Positions 8,194-15,854 of a stretch of 64,000 bases of DNA are shown one piece after another (within the stretch, counting starts at the first letter, position 1; every line of letters starts with the position of its first letter). Made by a program: the position numbers and the translations under genes. The notes under the pieces were generated by a model. It worked only from the letters and a program-made list of their open reading frames with translations. It searched no databases and was not told where the DNA came from. This stretch comes from Candidatus Parcubacteria bacterium (lineage in GTDB: Bacteria > Patescibacteria > ABY1 > BM507 > UBA12075): positions 62,001 through 126,000 of the forward strand of contig PKTK01000001.1 in assembly GCA_002869165.1 (NCBI GenBank). Direction: 5' to 3'.

Positions 8194-9339
8194 ATGAAAA
8201 AAATATTTTTGATTTTATTTATAATTATTTTCATGCCTTTGCTTTCGGGCTGTTCACTACTTGATTTTTTCTATGATCAGGAAGTGCAGGAGAAGGTCAA
8301 TACTGGAGATCCGAGTAGTTGTAAAGATTTGGAGACTGGTGAACAGCAGAGTAATTGCTATGGAGATATTGCCGAGGACAAAGATGATATTAGGGTTTGT
8401 GGGATGATGGATCGGGACTATGATCAGGATGAATGTCGGTTTAAGATTATCAAGAAACAGTCTGATCCAGATATGTGTTCAAATCTGGTGACAGTCAGGA
8501 GCAATGCCGATTGTTACTTTTATTTTGCTCAAGAAAATGAAGATGATAAATTGTGTGATCTGATTGCAGGAGATGACACCAAGGCTGGAGAATGTTTCAA
8601 AGGTATTGCGCTTAAGAAAAATGATGAAAAAATTTGTTTGGGTATCGTGAAACCTTATCTTCTCAAGAGCTGTGTTATGAGTATTGCCTTGAACAAAAAG
8701 GATTCTAAGATTTGTGAAAATATTGAAAATGAATATGACAGGGAGACTTGTATCAAAAGAGTAGCAGAAGAAGCCGGAGATATCACAGCATGTGCGAAAC
8801 TGAATAATCAAGATGCCAAAGACGAGTGTATCTTGTCCTTCGCTACCAAATTCAACGATGATGATATGTGCGAAGAGATCAAAAATAAGATCACCAAGGA
8901 TCAGTGCTGGTTCAAAGTAGCGAGGGATATAGGGGACGAAAGTATTTGTGATAGGATGATTGACGATGGGCAGGCAATAGGATGTTTTAGTGCTTTGGCA
9001 AAAGTGAAAAATAATATAGAGCTTTGCTTCGAGATCGATCAGTCCAATAATATGTTCGGCGCTTGTGTAGAGGAGATAGCGAAGCTCAACAAAGACTCAA
9101 AATATTGCAACGAAATCAAAGACGATAAAGTTGCTTATGGGTGTTATTATAAAACAGCTCTGGAAGCTGGTGATGCAAGTCATTGTCAGTGGATAGAGAG
9201 TAACGGGACTAGAGACAAGTGCTATCACAATGTAGCCGTGACCAAAAAAGATACAGCAGTGTGTATCAATATCCAGGACGAGCATGAGAAGAATAATTGT
9301 GAAAACTATACGGAGCTCAATGAGTTGCAGGGCAATTAG
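8194..9339 (+). CDS. Cys-repeat lipoprotein B
   Basis: This 381-residue paralogue of lipoprotein A has lipobox LSGC near residue 20. About ten two-cysteine repeats follow, for example DDRVCGM... and DASHCQWIESNG, with spacing like that of the other family members. Almost every repeat keeps the C-x-x-I and the second Cys of the helical hairpin, plus a small residue at the turn. A repeated leader unit precedes the gene. The array is longer than in A, so the family varies by repeat number. The function is unknown. Confidence 0.8.
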   Translation: MKKIFLILFIIIFMPLLSGCSLLDFFYDQEVQEKVNTGDPSSCKDLETGEQQSNCYGDIAEDKDDIRVCGMMDRDYDQDECRFKIIKKQSDPDMCSNLVTVRSNADCYFYFAQENEDDKLCDLIAGDDTKAGECFKGIALKKNDEKICLGIVKPYLLKSCVMSIALNKKDSKICENIENEYDRETCIKRVAEEAGDITACAKLNNQDAKDECILSFATKFNDDDMCEEIKNKITKDQCWFKVARDIGDESICDRMIDDGQAIGCFSALAKVKNNIELCFEIDQSNNMFGACVEEIAKLNKDSKYCNEIKDDKVAYGCYYKTALEAGDASHCQWIESNGTRDKCYHNVAVTKKDTAVCINIQDEHEKNNCENYTELNELQGN

Positions 9340-9382
9340 TAAAAAGGGATGCTAAATTTATACTAGTATATAATTTAAAATT

Positions 9383-11620
9383 ATGAAAAATAAATCTGGA
9401 AGTAAAAAAATATCAATTGGCTTGATTGTTTTGCTCTTTATTATTTCTTTTGGACCAAGACAGCTTAGTGCTTTGAGTTTTGAAAAAAAAGAGACAGTCA
9501 TAAGCCCAATTGAATTTGATACCAAGAAGGATTTACTTCCAATTTTGCCGGAAGAGGAAGAGGAAACACCCGGGATCAAGGTGATAGCCACATCAACTAC
9601 AAATACTGAGGAGGAAGAGGTGAGCGATGAAAGAGACAGGACAAATGAAACCGAGACTGGAGTGAGCGAAGAATTGATTATTCCTAGTGCTGGCCTAGGC
9701 ACAAAAATTGACAAAGATGAAAGCCCTGAAGTGACAGAGGAGATACCTCCACTTGATTTGAATGAATATGAGAAAGTAGAGAATTTAAATAAAGATGATG
9801 ATGACAAGAATAACGAAGGCCTTGGTCTTGTGGAGCCAGAAGATAGTAAGGAAATAGAAGTGAGTGAGAGTGCCAAGCAGATTGATGTTAGTAAAATACT
9901 AGAAGATGTTGGAGCGAAACTGGAGGTGTGTAATCTTGATAATGGTTGTTCGGGGGATATGGGAGTAAATCATTGGATGATGGAGGCAGAAATTTATAAT
10001 GACGATAAGAAAAAAGAATTTAGATTTGCAACAGATGACGCAGAAATAAAGCAAGGTATATTACAAATATCATATTTTTCATTTGCTACTGAAAATCCAC
10101 AGATCATATATAGCGGTGCTATAGATAGAGGGGTAAATAATTTTGATTTTGGTATTTTGTCTTCTTCTAATGTCCTAGATGATAAGATAAAAGATGAGCT
10201 AAAAAGTAACACAGCTACGGTAGCAGTGGAGATTGAAACGAAGGAGAAGTCTAGTACTATATCAAAAATAAAGAATTTTTTTAGCAAAATATTTTCTTTT
10301 ATCAATAAGTCCTTCAAAAAAATTAACAATTTCTTTAGTGAGGCAAAGCCGGTTTTAGAACAAAAGAGTCCAATAGGAGACATGGTATATAATACTTACT
10401 ATTTGAGGGTAATGCCAGTTAAGGATTCTGTAGTGGCTGGTAAGGCTAGTAATGAAGTTAAAGTATCACTCAAAGAACGACCCGAGCAGGCGGACGTTGA
10501 GATATTTACTCCAGCCAAGTTGTATGAAGTAAAAATCATAGACTTCAAACCAATCAGAGCTTCTGAGCCTGGAGTTTGCAACGGTGCCATGATACTTGAT
10601 ACTGACTGGGATGAATATACGGGAACTACTGTTATCAAACACAAAGCAGGAGAAAGGATTTGTCCCAAGGGCTACAAGGGGATAGGTGAACAGGCTTGGT
10701 ATGAGTCACTGTGGAATTTTGCAAAGTCAGGGATGAACTGGGTTTCTGAGGCTTACAATCAACTCAAAGCATCTGTTGTGGATGGACTTGCTGGACTGGC
10801 CTGTGGCGGGGACGATGATTGTCGGATGGCAATCAGCGCCGGACTTGATATTGGTCTCGCGGCCATGGGTGTGCCACCAAGTATTACAAATTTTGATGAA
10901 TTGGTTGATGGTGGTTTTGACTATCTTGCAGCTGAGATCGCATCACAAGCCGGATGTCCTGACGTGGTTTGTAAGGAAAAAATCAAAAACGAACTTAGAA
11001 ATATATTGGAAAAGCAAAAAAATACCAATCCAAATTGTAAAGGAGAAGAGGAGGCTCACAATGATGGGCTAGAACCACTATTTTTACCAGCTGGAGTAAA
11101 GGCACACCTTGATCCTTTGGGGACATATAGACAGGCTGAGATTACCTTGGAAGTAACTAGGACAGAAGCAGATGGTTCAAGCCTAATGGGAGCTCCTTAT
11201 AAGTTGCAGTTAAACAATTATGCCTACAATGATGGACTGATCGGTTCCTCCATACACAATATTCCTCCCTACGGAGCCAGCGTGGAAATCACCAAAGCCC
11301 TGGAGGGAAAAATGTTTGAATCAAAAACTATTATACTTACTGAAATGCAAAAAGGTGAGAAGATGAACATCCCTATCTTGCTTACACCTAGCGAGTATTG
11401 GATACCAGAGCACAAAGAAGCAATGCAAGGCTGGTCTACTGTTACCTACAAGGACGGTATCCCTCAGTATCAGTACGACGACTGGTGGAAATTTTATTAT
11501 GAAGCTAGTCTAAGTTTTGGTGCCTACATAGACGGATGTTTGGAAAACTACGGAGCTTCTGACTGTATCATAAGCTCAGATTATTTGAGTGTGGATCTGC
11601 CAGGTACTCTCAATCCATAA
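9383..11620 (+). CDS. Large secreted multidomain protein of unknown function
   Basis: The protein has 745 residues. A hydrophobic N-terminal segment (about 10-31) looks like a signal peptide or anchor. An acidic, threonine-rich linker spans about 45-150. A beta-rich region with two cysteines (VCNLDNGC) follows, then a basic helical stretch near 290-320, and a central segment with PPSITNFDELVDGG and Cys pairs (ACGGDDDC, GCPDVVC). The C-terminal 180 residues look beta-rich. I do not recognise a family. It lies 43 bp after Cys-repeat lipoprotein B, so the two are probably cotranscribed and may act together at the surface. Confidence 0.7.
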   Translation: MKNKSGSKKISIGLIVLLFIISFGPRQLSALSFEKKETVISPIEFDTKKDLLPILPEEEEETPGIKVIATSTTNTEEEEVSDERDRTNETETGVSEELIIPSAGLGTKIDKDESPEVTEEIPPLDLNEYEKVENLNKDDDDKNNEGLGLVEPEDSKEIEVSESAKQIDVSKILEDVGAKLEVCNLDNGCSGDMGVNHWMMEAEIYNDDKKKEFRFATDDAEIKQGILQISYFSFATENPQIIYSGAIDRGVNNFDFGILSSSNVLDDKIKDELKSNTATVAVEIETKEKSSTISKIKNFFSKIFSFINKSFKKINNFFSEAKPVLEQKSPIGDMVYNTYYLRVMPVKDSVVAGKASNEVKVSLKERPEQADVEIFTPAKLYEVKIIDFKPIRASEPGVCNGAMILDTDWDEYTGTTVIKHKAGERICPKGYKGIGEQAWYESLWNFAKSGMNWVSEAYNQLKASVVDGLAGLACGGDDDCRMAISAGLDIGLAAMGVPPSITNFDELVDGGFDYLAAEIASQAGCPDVVCKEKIKNELRNILEKQKNTNPNCKGEEEAHNDGLEPLFLPAGVKAHLDPLGTYRQAEITLEVTRTEADGSSLMGAPYKLQLNNYAYNDGLIGSSIHNIPPYGASVEITKALEGKMFESKTIILTEMQKGEKMNIPILLTPSEYWIPEHKEAMQGWSTVTYKDGIPQYQYDDWWKFYYEASLSFGAYIDGCLENYGASDCIISSDYLSVDLPGTLNP

Positions 11621-11678
11621 AAAAATAAATCTTCAAAAGACTAAAGTTGATAAAAATATATTAAATAATATTAATAAT

Positions 11679-11864
11679 ATGAAAAAACAAATGCCCGGTT
11701 TTGTGCCGGTAAAATTTAATAAAGTAGGTAAATTTCTCTTGTTTCTGGCTGCTGGCTTGGTGGTGGTCGGAGTAGCTAGGCAATTTTATCCCTTGGTTTA
11801 TATCGGCCTAGCTTTGGGTTTGCTTGCTTTGTATCTTATCTATGTTGTGCCGCGTGAAAAATAG
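11679..11864 (+). CDS. Small membrane protein
   Basis: This 61-residue protein has two hydrophobic segments (about 18-35 and 37-55) and a basic N-terminus. I chose the ATG at 11679 because the longer frame overlaps the end of the upstream gene. No family is recognised. It is followed by a terminator. Confidence 0.6.
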   Translation: MKKQMPGFVPVKFNKVGKFLLFLAAGLVVVGVARQFYPLVYIGLALGLLALYLIYVVPREK

Positions 11865-11911
11865 ATAAACTTAGATAAATAACTTAGAATAAAATTTCTC
11901 ATGTATATATT

Positions 11912-11940
11912 AAAATCTGCTGATATTAGCAGATTTTTTT
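11912..11940 (+). terminator. Terminator sharing the AAATCTGCTGA hairpin
   Basis: The AAAATCTGCTGA / TTAGCAGATTTT hairpin has a T7 tail. The arms are nearly the same as those in the intergenic modules at 2746 and 3428. Confidence 0.75.
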
Positions 11941-11970
11941 GTTAGCTAGAGTAGGGAATCGAGCTTAGTC

Positions 11971-12023
11971 TTGACAAAATGTAAAAAATACTTTACACTG
12001 ATAAATGTAAGGTATTTTTTACA
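11971..12023 (+). promoter_or_regulatory. Promoter with large operator palindrome (DUF2178/XRE operon)
   Basis: The -35 TTGACA (11971-11976) and -10 TACACT (11994-11999) are 17 bp apart. An inverted repeat overlaps the core promoter: left arm 11980-11997 and right arm 12006-12023, 18 bp each with one mismatch (TGTAAAAAATAC ... GTATTTTTTACA). A repressor bound there would block RNA polymerase. The small XRE regulator encoded in this operon is the natural candidate. Confidence 0.7.
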
Positions 12024-12039
12024 TTAAATATTAAAAAAT

Positions 12040-12435
12040 ATGAATTATAAACAATATCAAATTATTAGAACATTAATTGGACTTTTGATTGCCACAATAG
12101 TTATGATGGCAACCATTATAAATAATTTTCAATTAGCCCTGACTGGGATATTTATTGGAATTTTGTTTCTTTTTCTGGCCAAGAGCAAATTCAAAAAAGT
12201 AGTGGTAGATGAGAGAGTAATATCAGTTAGCGGAAAAGCAAGTCGAGCGACTTACTCTATCGTGACCATGTTTTTGGCATTCTTTGGACTCTTTTCAATA
12301 TTTACCGCCCGTGGACACGAAGACCTTTATCTTGAATCGCTTGGCATTGTATTTTGTTATATTTCTTTGCTTCTGATTACGGTTTATTCACTTTCTTATC
12401 ATTATTTCAATAAAAAATATGGGGCAGATGAATAA
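12040..12435 (+). CDS. Four-helix membrane protein, DUF2178-like
   Basis: The protein has 131 residues with four predicted membrane helices in two hairpins. Between them is a cytoplasmic loop with KVVVDERVISVSGKASRATY, which resembles the DUF2178 signature DER. It forms an operon with the XRE regulator (8-bp overlap) and a second four-helix protein of the same shape. Such membrane-protein/XRE pairs are common in archaea and bacteria. Their role is unknown, perhaps membrane or drug stress. Confidence 0.65.
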   Translation: MNYKQYQIIRTLIGLLIATIVMMATIINNFQLALTGIFIGILFLFLAKSKFKKVVVDERVISVSGKASRATYSIVTMFLAFFGLFSIFTARGHEDLYLESLGIVFCYISLLLITVYSLSYHYFNKKYGADE

Positions 12436-12622
12436 CAGAATAAAAAAATTTAGATCTGAGCATGATATGACCCAGGAAGAATTGGCAAATAAGTGCGACG
12501 TGACCAGACAAACTATAATAGCAGTTGAGAAAAATAAATATATTCCTTCTTTGGAATTGGCTTTTAAGATTGCTCTTATTTTTGATCAGCCAATTGAAAA
12601 AATTTTTATATATAATAAGTAA
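12428..12622 (+). CDS. XRE-family transcriptional regulator (short, HTH only)
   Basis: The protein has 64 residues and is almost entirely a helix-turn-helix of the Cro/CI type: MTQEELANKCDVTRQTI, then EKNKYIPSLELAFKIA. This short form resembles the YgzD-like regulators that accompany DUF2178-type membrane proteins. The ATG at 12428 overlaps the upstream stop and is preferred over 12419. It probably represses its own operon through the palindrome at 11980-12023. Confidence 0.85.
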   Translation: MNNRIKKFRSEHDMTQEELANKCDVTRQTIIAVEKNKYIPSLELAFKIALIFDQPIEKIFIYNK

Positions 12623-12631
12623 AACAATAAT

Positions 12632-13039
12632 ATGGAAACCAAAACCTACAATATGAAATCCCATGCCAAATATAGATTTGTAATTGGTGGACTGTCTTTG
12701 TTATCAGGAATAATTCTTTTAATAACAAACCCGGGCTTAACATTGGGTAATATAATGATCCCAAATACTCTAGTCACATTGGGGATAATCCTGATTGCAT
12801 TCGGATTTAGAGGATATTTTTTTGTAAAAGAAATTAAATATGACGAACGAACTCAAATTATTGCTCTAAGGTCTTCAAAAGCGGTTTTATTAATAATAAT
12901 CTATGCAGCTATGATAGCAATGCTAGCTGGCACAGTTCAAAAGATCCAAGTGGACTTGGCAACAGCTTCCGCAATAATCCTCTTTGGAACCATTATAAGC
13001 CACAAACTTTTTCATATATATTATGACAAAAGAAACTAA
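12632..13039 (+). CDS. Four-helix membrane protein, DUF2178-like (second)
   Basis: This 135-residue protein has the same layout as the first gene of the operon: two helical hairpins joined by a loop containing EIKYDERTQIIALRSSKA. The shared DER loop suggests the two are paralogues. It starts 9 bp after the XRE gene and is likely cotranscribed. The function is unknown. Confidence 0.65.
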   Translation: METKTYNMKSHAKYRFVIGGLSLLSGIILLITNPGLTLGNIMIPNTLVTLGIILIAFGFRGYFFVKEIKYDERTQIIALRSSKAVLLIIIYAAMIAMLAGTVQKIQVDLATASAIILFGTIISHKLFHIYYDKRN

Positions 13040-13063
13040 TAAAAATTTTAATAGATTAATTAT

Positions 13064-13504
13064 ATGCGCAGTAAAACAAATGTCCTAGGGGTAAATAAAA
13101 GATTATTTATTTACTTAGTCGGGATTGCTTTAACATTTTGTATCTTCATATTTCTTTTAAGCATCAATTTGATCGGCTATAGCGTAAAAGAAAAATGTAA
13201 AATTGCTCAAGATAAATACGCGGGCGATTGTGTGGAATCTTTGATTAGCTATCTGGATGATGAAAAAAATGGATATTATTCCCGTAATTCAGCAATTTGG
13301 GCACTTGGTCAATTGGGAGACGAGCGAGCAATGCCAGTCCTAAATAAATATCACACAGGCTATAATGGCGAAGTAATTAATAGAAGCGAAGCCTTGTCTC
13401 AATTAGAAATTGAAAGAGCGATTGGGTATATGGAAGGTAATTTAAATATAACAAAATTTTTTTGGTTGACTGAGGATGATATTGCCAGTAAAAAATCTGA
13501 ATAA
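13064..13504 (+). CDS. Membrane-anchored HEAT-repeat-like protein
   Basis: The protein has 146 residues, one N-terminal membrane helix (about 13-36) and an external or cytoplasmic domain. The domain contains a HEAT-like unit with SRNSAIWALGQLGDERA followed by MPVLNKY, and two cysteines (CKIA, GDCVES) that could pair. The gene follows the DUF2178 operon by 24 bp and may belong to it. No precise family is known to me. Confidence 0.55.
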   Translation: MRSKTNVLGVNKRLFIYLVGIALTFCIFIFLLSINLIGYSVKEKCKIAQDKYAGDCVESLISYLDDEKNGYYSRNSAIWALGQLGDERAMPVLNKYHTGYNGEVINRSEALSQLEIERAIGYMEGNLNITKFFWLTEDDIASKKSE

Positions 13505-13582
13505 TGAGTAACTTTAAAAAGAAATAATTTTTATTTGTGTAATATTTTTATTCAATAATAATATTACAATTAATTGTATTTA

Positions 13583-13706
13583 AATATCCACTCGGTGTAA
13601 TATTTAGCATTGCGAATGCCAACCTGATACCATTTAAAACTATTTTTGCTTGTATCAGGAAAACAACCAAGGCCAGGCCTCAAACCCTTTCGAGGCCTGG
13701 CCTTTT
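13583..13706 (+). ncRNA. Candidate structured RNA with four stem-loops
   Basis: There is no ORF here. Successive hairpins can be drawn: 13583-13603 (AATAT ... ATATT), 13607-13619 (GCATT-gcg-AATGC), 13624-13630 with 13652-13658 (CTGATAC ... GTATCAG), and a 13-bp terminator stem (13669-13681 / 13692-13704) with T4. The GC-rich stems stand out in an AT-rich gap. It may be a small RNA or a long 3' untranslated region of the preceding gene. No known family is recognised. Confidence 0.4.
13669..13706 (+). terminator. Strong terminator, 13-bp perfect stem
   Basis: The perfect stem AAGGCCAGGCCTC / GAGGCCTGGCCTT has a 10-nt loop and a short T run. It ends the structured region after the HEAT-like gene. 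Confidence 0.8.
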
Positions 13707-13756
13707 GACAGTCTAGATTATGAACGCATCATCTACTAGCTTCAAGTCTGGATAGC

Positions 13757-13784
13757 AGAAATATACATTTAAATGTATATTTCT
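13757..13784 (+). repeat. Perfect 28-bp palindrome with T tail
   Basis: The half-site is AGAAATATACATTT, and the other half is its exact complement, followed by T5. The first 18 bases recur just upstream of the abrB gene at 20131 (20103-20120). It may be a terminator or a protein-binding site. Confidence 0.5.
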
Positions 13785-13871
13785 TTTTGGTTTGATAAAT
13801 AATAGAGAAAATTGCATAATAAGTGTTTTGTTAGTGTTTGGGTAATTCTTGTCTAAAAAGGCCCATAAATA

Positions 13872-14003
13872 TTGACTATTTTATTGACTTGCTGTAAAAT
13901 AGAGGCGTATATTAAATAAAAACATGCTTAATAAAATTTTAATCTACATCGTCAAAAACCCTAACGACTAACAAGCGGCCGCCTATTTTGGGCGGTTTTT
14001 TTA
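13872..14003 (+). repeat. Leader unit copy 2: promoter, 15-codon ORF, terminator
   Basis: The -35 TTGACT (13872-13877), 17 bp and -10 TAAAAT (13895-13900) precede the same AGAGGCGTA start, 15-codon ORF and CCGCC / GGCGG terminator as at 8002-8135. The terminator (13979-14003) ends nine bases before the ATG of the PAAR lipoprotein, which fits transcription attenuation. Confidence 0.7.
13924..13971 (+). CDS. 15-residue leader peptide, copy 2
   Basis: The product is MLNKILIYIVKNPND, matching the copy at 8054 in length and in 10 of 15 residues. The conserved parts are the N-K start, the L-I-x-I-V-K-N core and the final Asp. Confidence 0.5.
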   Translation: MLNKILIYIVKNPND

Positions 14004-14011
14004 TTAAAACT

Positions 14012-15181
14012 ATGCCAAATACACACACTACTAAGAATACAGCACACATCTTAATCATATTTCTGTTTGCCATCTTCTTGAGCGGTTGTGGTATGTTCGA
14101 CTTTTTAGATGCTGAGATGAACAAGGCTATAGAGAAGAAAAATCCAAAGTTGTGCTTGAAAATGACAGAAGACCAGGCTAGAAGAGAAAGATGCTTGAGT
14201 GCAGTAGCTGAGGTCAAAGAGGACGCGAGTGTTTGTGACATGATAGAGACAGAAAACGAAAAGGATAAGTGCTTCTCGGGCATTGCGATTAAAAAAGAAG
14301 ATGCAAATATTTGCGGTAGTATATCGGGAGATAATAGAAAAGGGTCATGCTACAGCCAAATTGCTAAGAGCTCACAAAACGAAGAGCTTTGCGAAAAGAT
14401 CCCAGGCAAAAGTATGGTCGGGGATTGCTTCCAGAGTATCGCTGTAGAGAAAAATGATGAAAATATTTGTGCACGGATCAAGGACACATTTTCTGGTCCT
14501 CGATGTTTCGTATTGCTAGCAAAGCAAAAAGTGGATGTATCAATTTGTGACAAGATCGAAGGTCGGGACTCTCATGTGAGTGACTGTATCCAGGGAGTAG
14601 CAGAGCAGAAGAACGACGAATCACTTTGCGCGCAAATAGAGAAATCAACTTACAGCGATAGTTGCTACGCCAGCTTAGCCTCGCTAAAACAGGACGCCTC
14701 GATATGTGCTAGTATCGAACAAGAGAGAAAAAGAAATTCTTGTTATGAAAACCTCGAAGCTAGCCCCGAGGCTCTAGCAGAAGAAGAACAGGCTGAAGAA
14801 GAGGGAGATGAAAAATACGGCATCATCGAAAAGGACGGGAAAGTGTATATAAAATCAAAACCTGGAGAGGTTCTCAGTATAAGTAGCAGTGATTTGCCAG
14901 ACTGGGCAAATGCCCAAATGGTAGTGGTGGGGGCAAGTGCTGTTTGTGTTGGCCCACCAAGTACAATTAGCTCGGGAGACTCCAATGTTCTTCTCAATGG
15001 ACTGCCAGTAGCGAGAAAAGGCGATGAAACTTCTCACGGAGGGAGTATAACAGAGGGTTCTGACAAAATATTTATAAACGGAGTCCCAGCCGCCTTTGTC
15101 GGCGCACAAACAGTCTGCCCCATGGTAAGCCCAGGCCCAGTCCCGCATGTGGGTGGACCTATATCAAATAATGGTTATTAA
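14012..15181 (+). CDS. Cys-repeat lipoprotein C with C-terminal PAAR-type domain
   Basis: The protein has 389 residues. The ATG at 14012 is chosen; the upstream TTG lies in a terminator. A signal peptide ends at lipobox LSGC. About seven two-cysteine repeats follow to about residue 250, then an acidic linker (EEEQAEEEGDE), then about 120 residues matching the PAAR fold: NGLPVARKGDETSHGG, then EGSDKIFINGVPAAFVG, then a Cys and a final H-x-GGPI. PAAR proteins cap the spike of type VI secretion and related contractile devices, and sometimes carry effectors. Here the tip is fused to a lipid-anchored repeat arm, with no VgrG or tube genes in view. Confidence 0.8.
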   Translation: MPNTHTTKNTAHILIIFLFAIFLSGCGMFDFLDAEMNKAIEKKNPKLCLKMTEDQARRERCLSAVAEVKEDASVCDMIETENEKDKCFSGIAIKKEDANICGSISGDNRKGSCYSQIAKSSQNEELCEKIPGKSMVGDCFQSIAVEKNDENICARIKDTFSGPRCFVLLAKQKVDVSICDKIEGRDSHVSDCIQGVAEQKNDESLCAQIEKSTYSDSCYASLASLKQDASICASIEQERKRNSCYENLEASPEALAEEEQAEEEGDEKYGIIEKDGKVYIKSKPGEVLSISSSDLPDWANAQMVVVGASAVCVGPPSTISSGDSNVLLNGLPVARKGDETSHGGSITEGSDKIFINGVPAAFVGAQTVCPMVSPGPVPHVGGPISNNGY

Positions 15182-15255
15182 TCTATAGTGGGGGGTGAAA
15201 CTGGTTTTGGAGAGGTTTGATTTATTTGATGATAGGTGTTTTTTATGATATAGGT

Positions 15256-15378
15256 ATGAGTAATGTTAAAACACAAGATCTGACATCTGTTAATCAAGAA
15301 CATTATAATTCTAGACCTGACACTTATTTGAATGAGGAGATTAAGAAACAATTAGGTAAAATTGAGTTTAAAATTTAG
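15256..15378 (+). CDS. Short hypothetical ORF, 40 residues
   Basis: The frame encodes a hydrophilic peptide including NSRPDTYLNEEIKKQLGKIEF. There is no good ribosome site or promoter and no family is recognised. It could be the tail of a decayed gene at the left edge of the TIR cluster. Confidence 0.25.
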   Translation: MSNVKTQDLTSVNQEHYNSRPDTYLNEEIKKQLGKIEFKI

Positions 15379-15456
15379 AAAATGACTTATCCACTTTGTT
15401 TTTCTGACATAGGGAAAACGTTAAAATTAATAAATTTTATAAATATAATCAATTAT

Positions 15457-15843
15457 ATGAAAATAGAAAATAAAGAGAAGCCCACTAAAGAAATAATGGA
15501 TAAATATTGTAATAAAATAGAACAATACTTATCTGCTCATGGGGTAAAAATAAAAATTGAGTTATACGATATACCGAGTGAAATGGTTGTTAGTGTTGGT
15601 GGATCAATGATCAAAAAAAAGTTGATTTGGATTAAACAAGTTCAAATAAATAGTCAAGCTACAGGTGATATGTCAGTAAAATTACACAGAAGAAGCCTTA
15701 CAGATGATATTACAGAACATGACATATGGAGGGATGCCTGGTATATTCAAGAGCAGATATATAAAAAATTAGGCATAGTTCCAGATATTAATAACAAAGA
15801 AGAAGGGTATTGGCATCTATGGGAACAAAAATATAAAGTATAA
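15457..15843 (+). CDS. Hypothetical 128-residue protein upstream of the TIR gene
   Basis: I chose the ATG at 15457, seven bases after a TATAAT box, so the gene is probably leaderless. The product is soluble and mixed alpha/beta, with a tryptophan-rich C-terminus (HDIWRDAWYIQEQ, YWHLWEQK). It lies 11 bp before the TIR gene and is almost surely cotranscribed, so it is a candidate third component of a defence system. No family is known to me. Confidence 0.6.
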   Translation: MKIENKEKPTKEIMDKYCNKIEQYLSAHGVKIKIELYDIPSEMVVSVGGSMIKKKLIWIKQVQINSQATGDMSVKLHRRSLTDDITEHDIWRDAWYIQEQIYKKLGIVPDINNKEEGYWHLWEQKYKV

Positions 15844-15854
15844 TGTTTTGATAT

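Noticed and set aside
2746..11940. CRISPR-like spacing of the AAATCTGCTGA hairpins
   Set aside because: Only three copies, kilobases apart with genes between, and each ends in a T run, so they are terminators.
13583..13706. tRNA or tmRNA in the structured gap
   Set aside because: No acceptor stem, T-loop GTTCRA or CCA-type end could be drawn.
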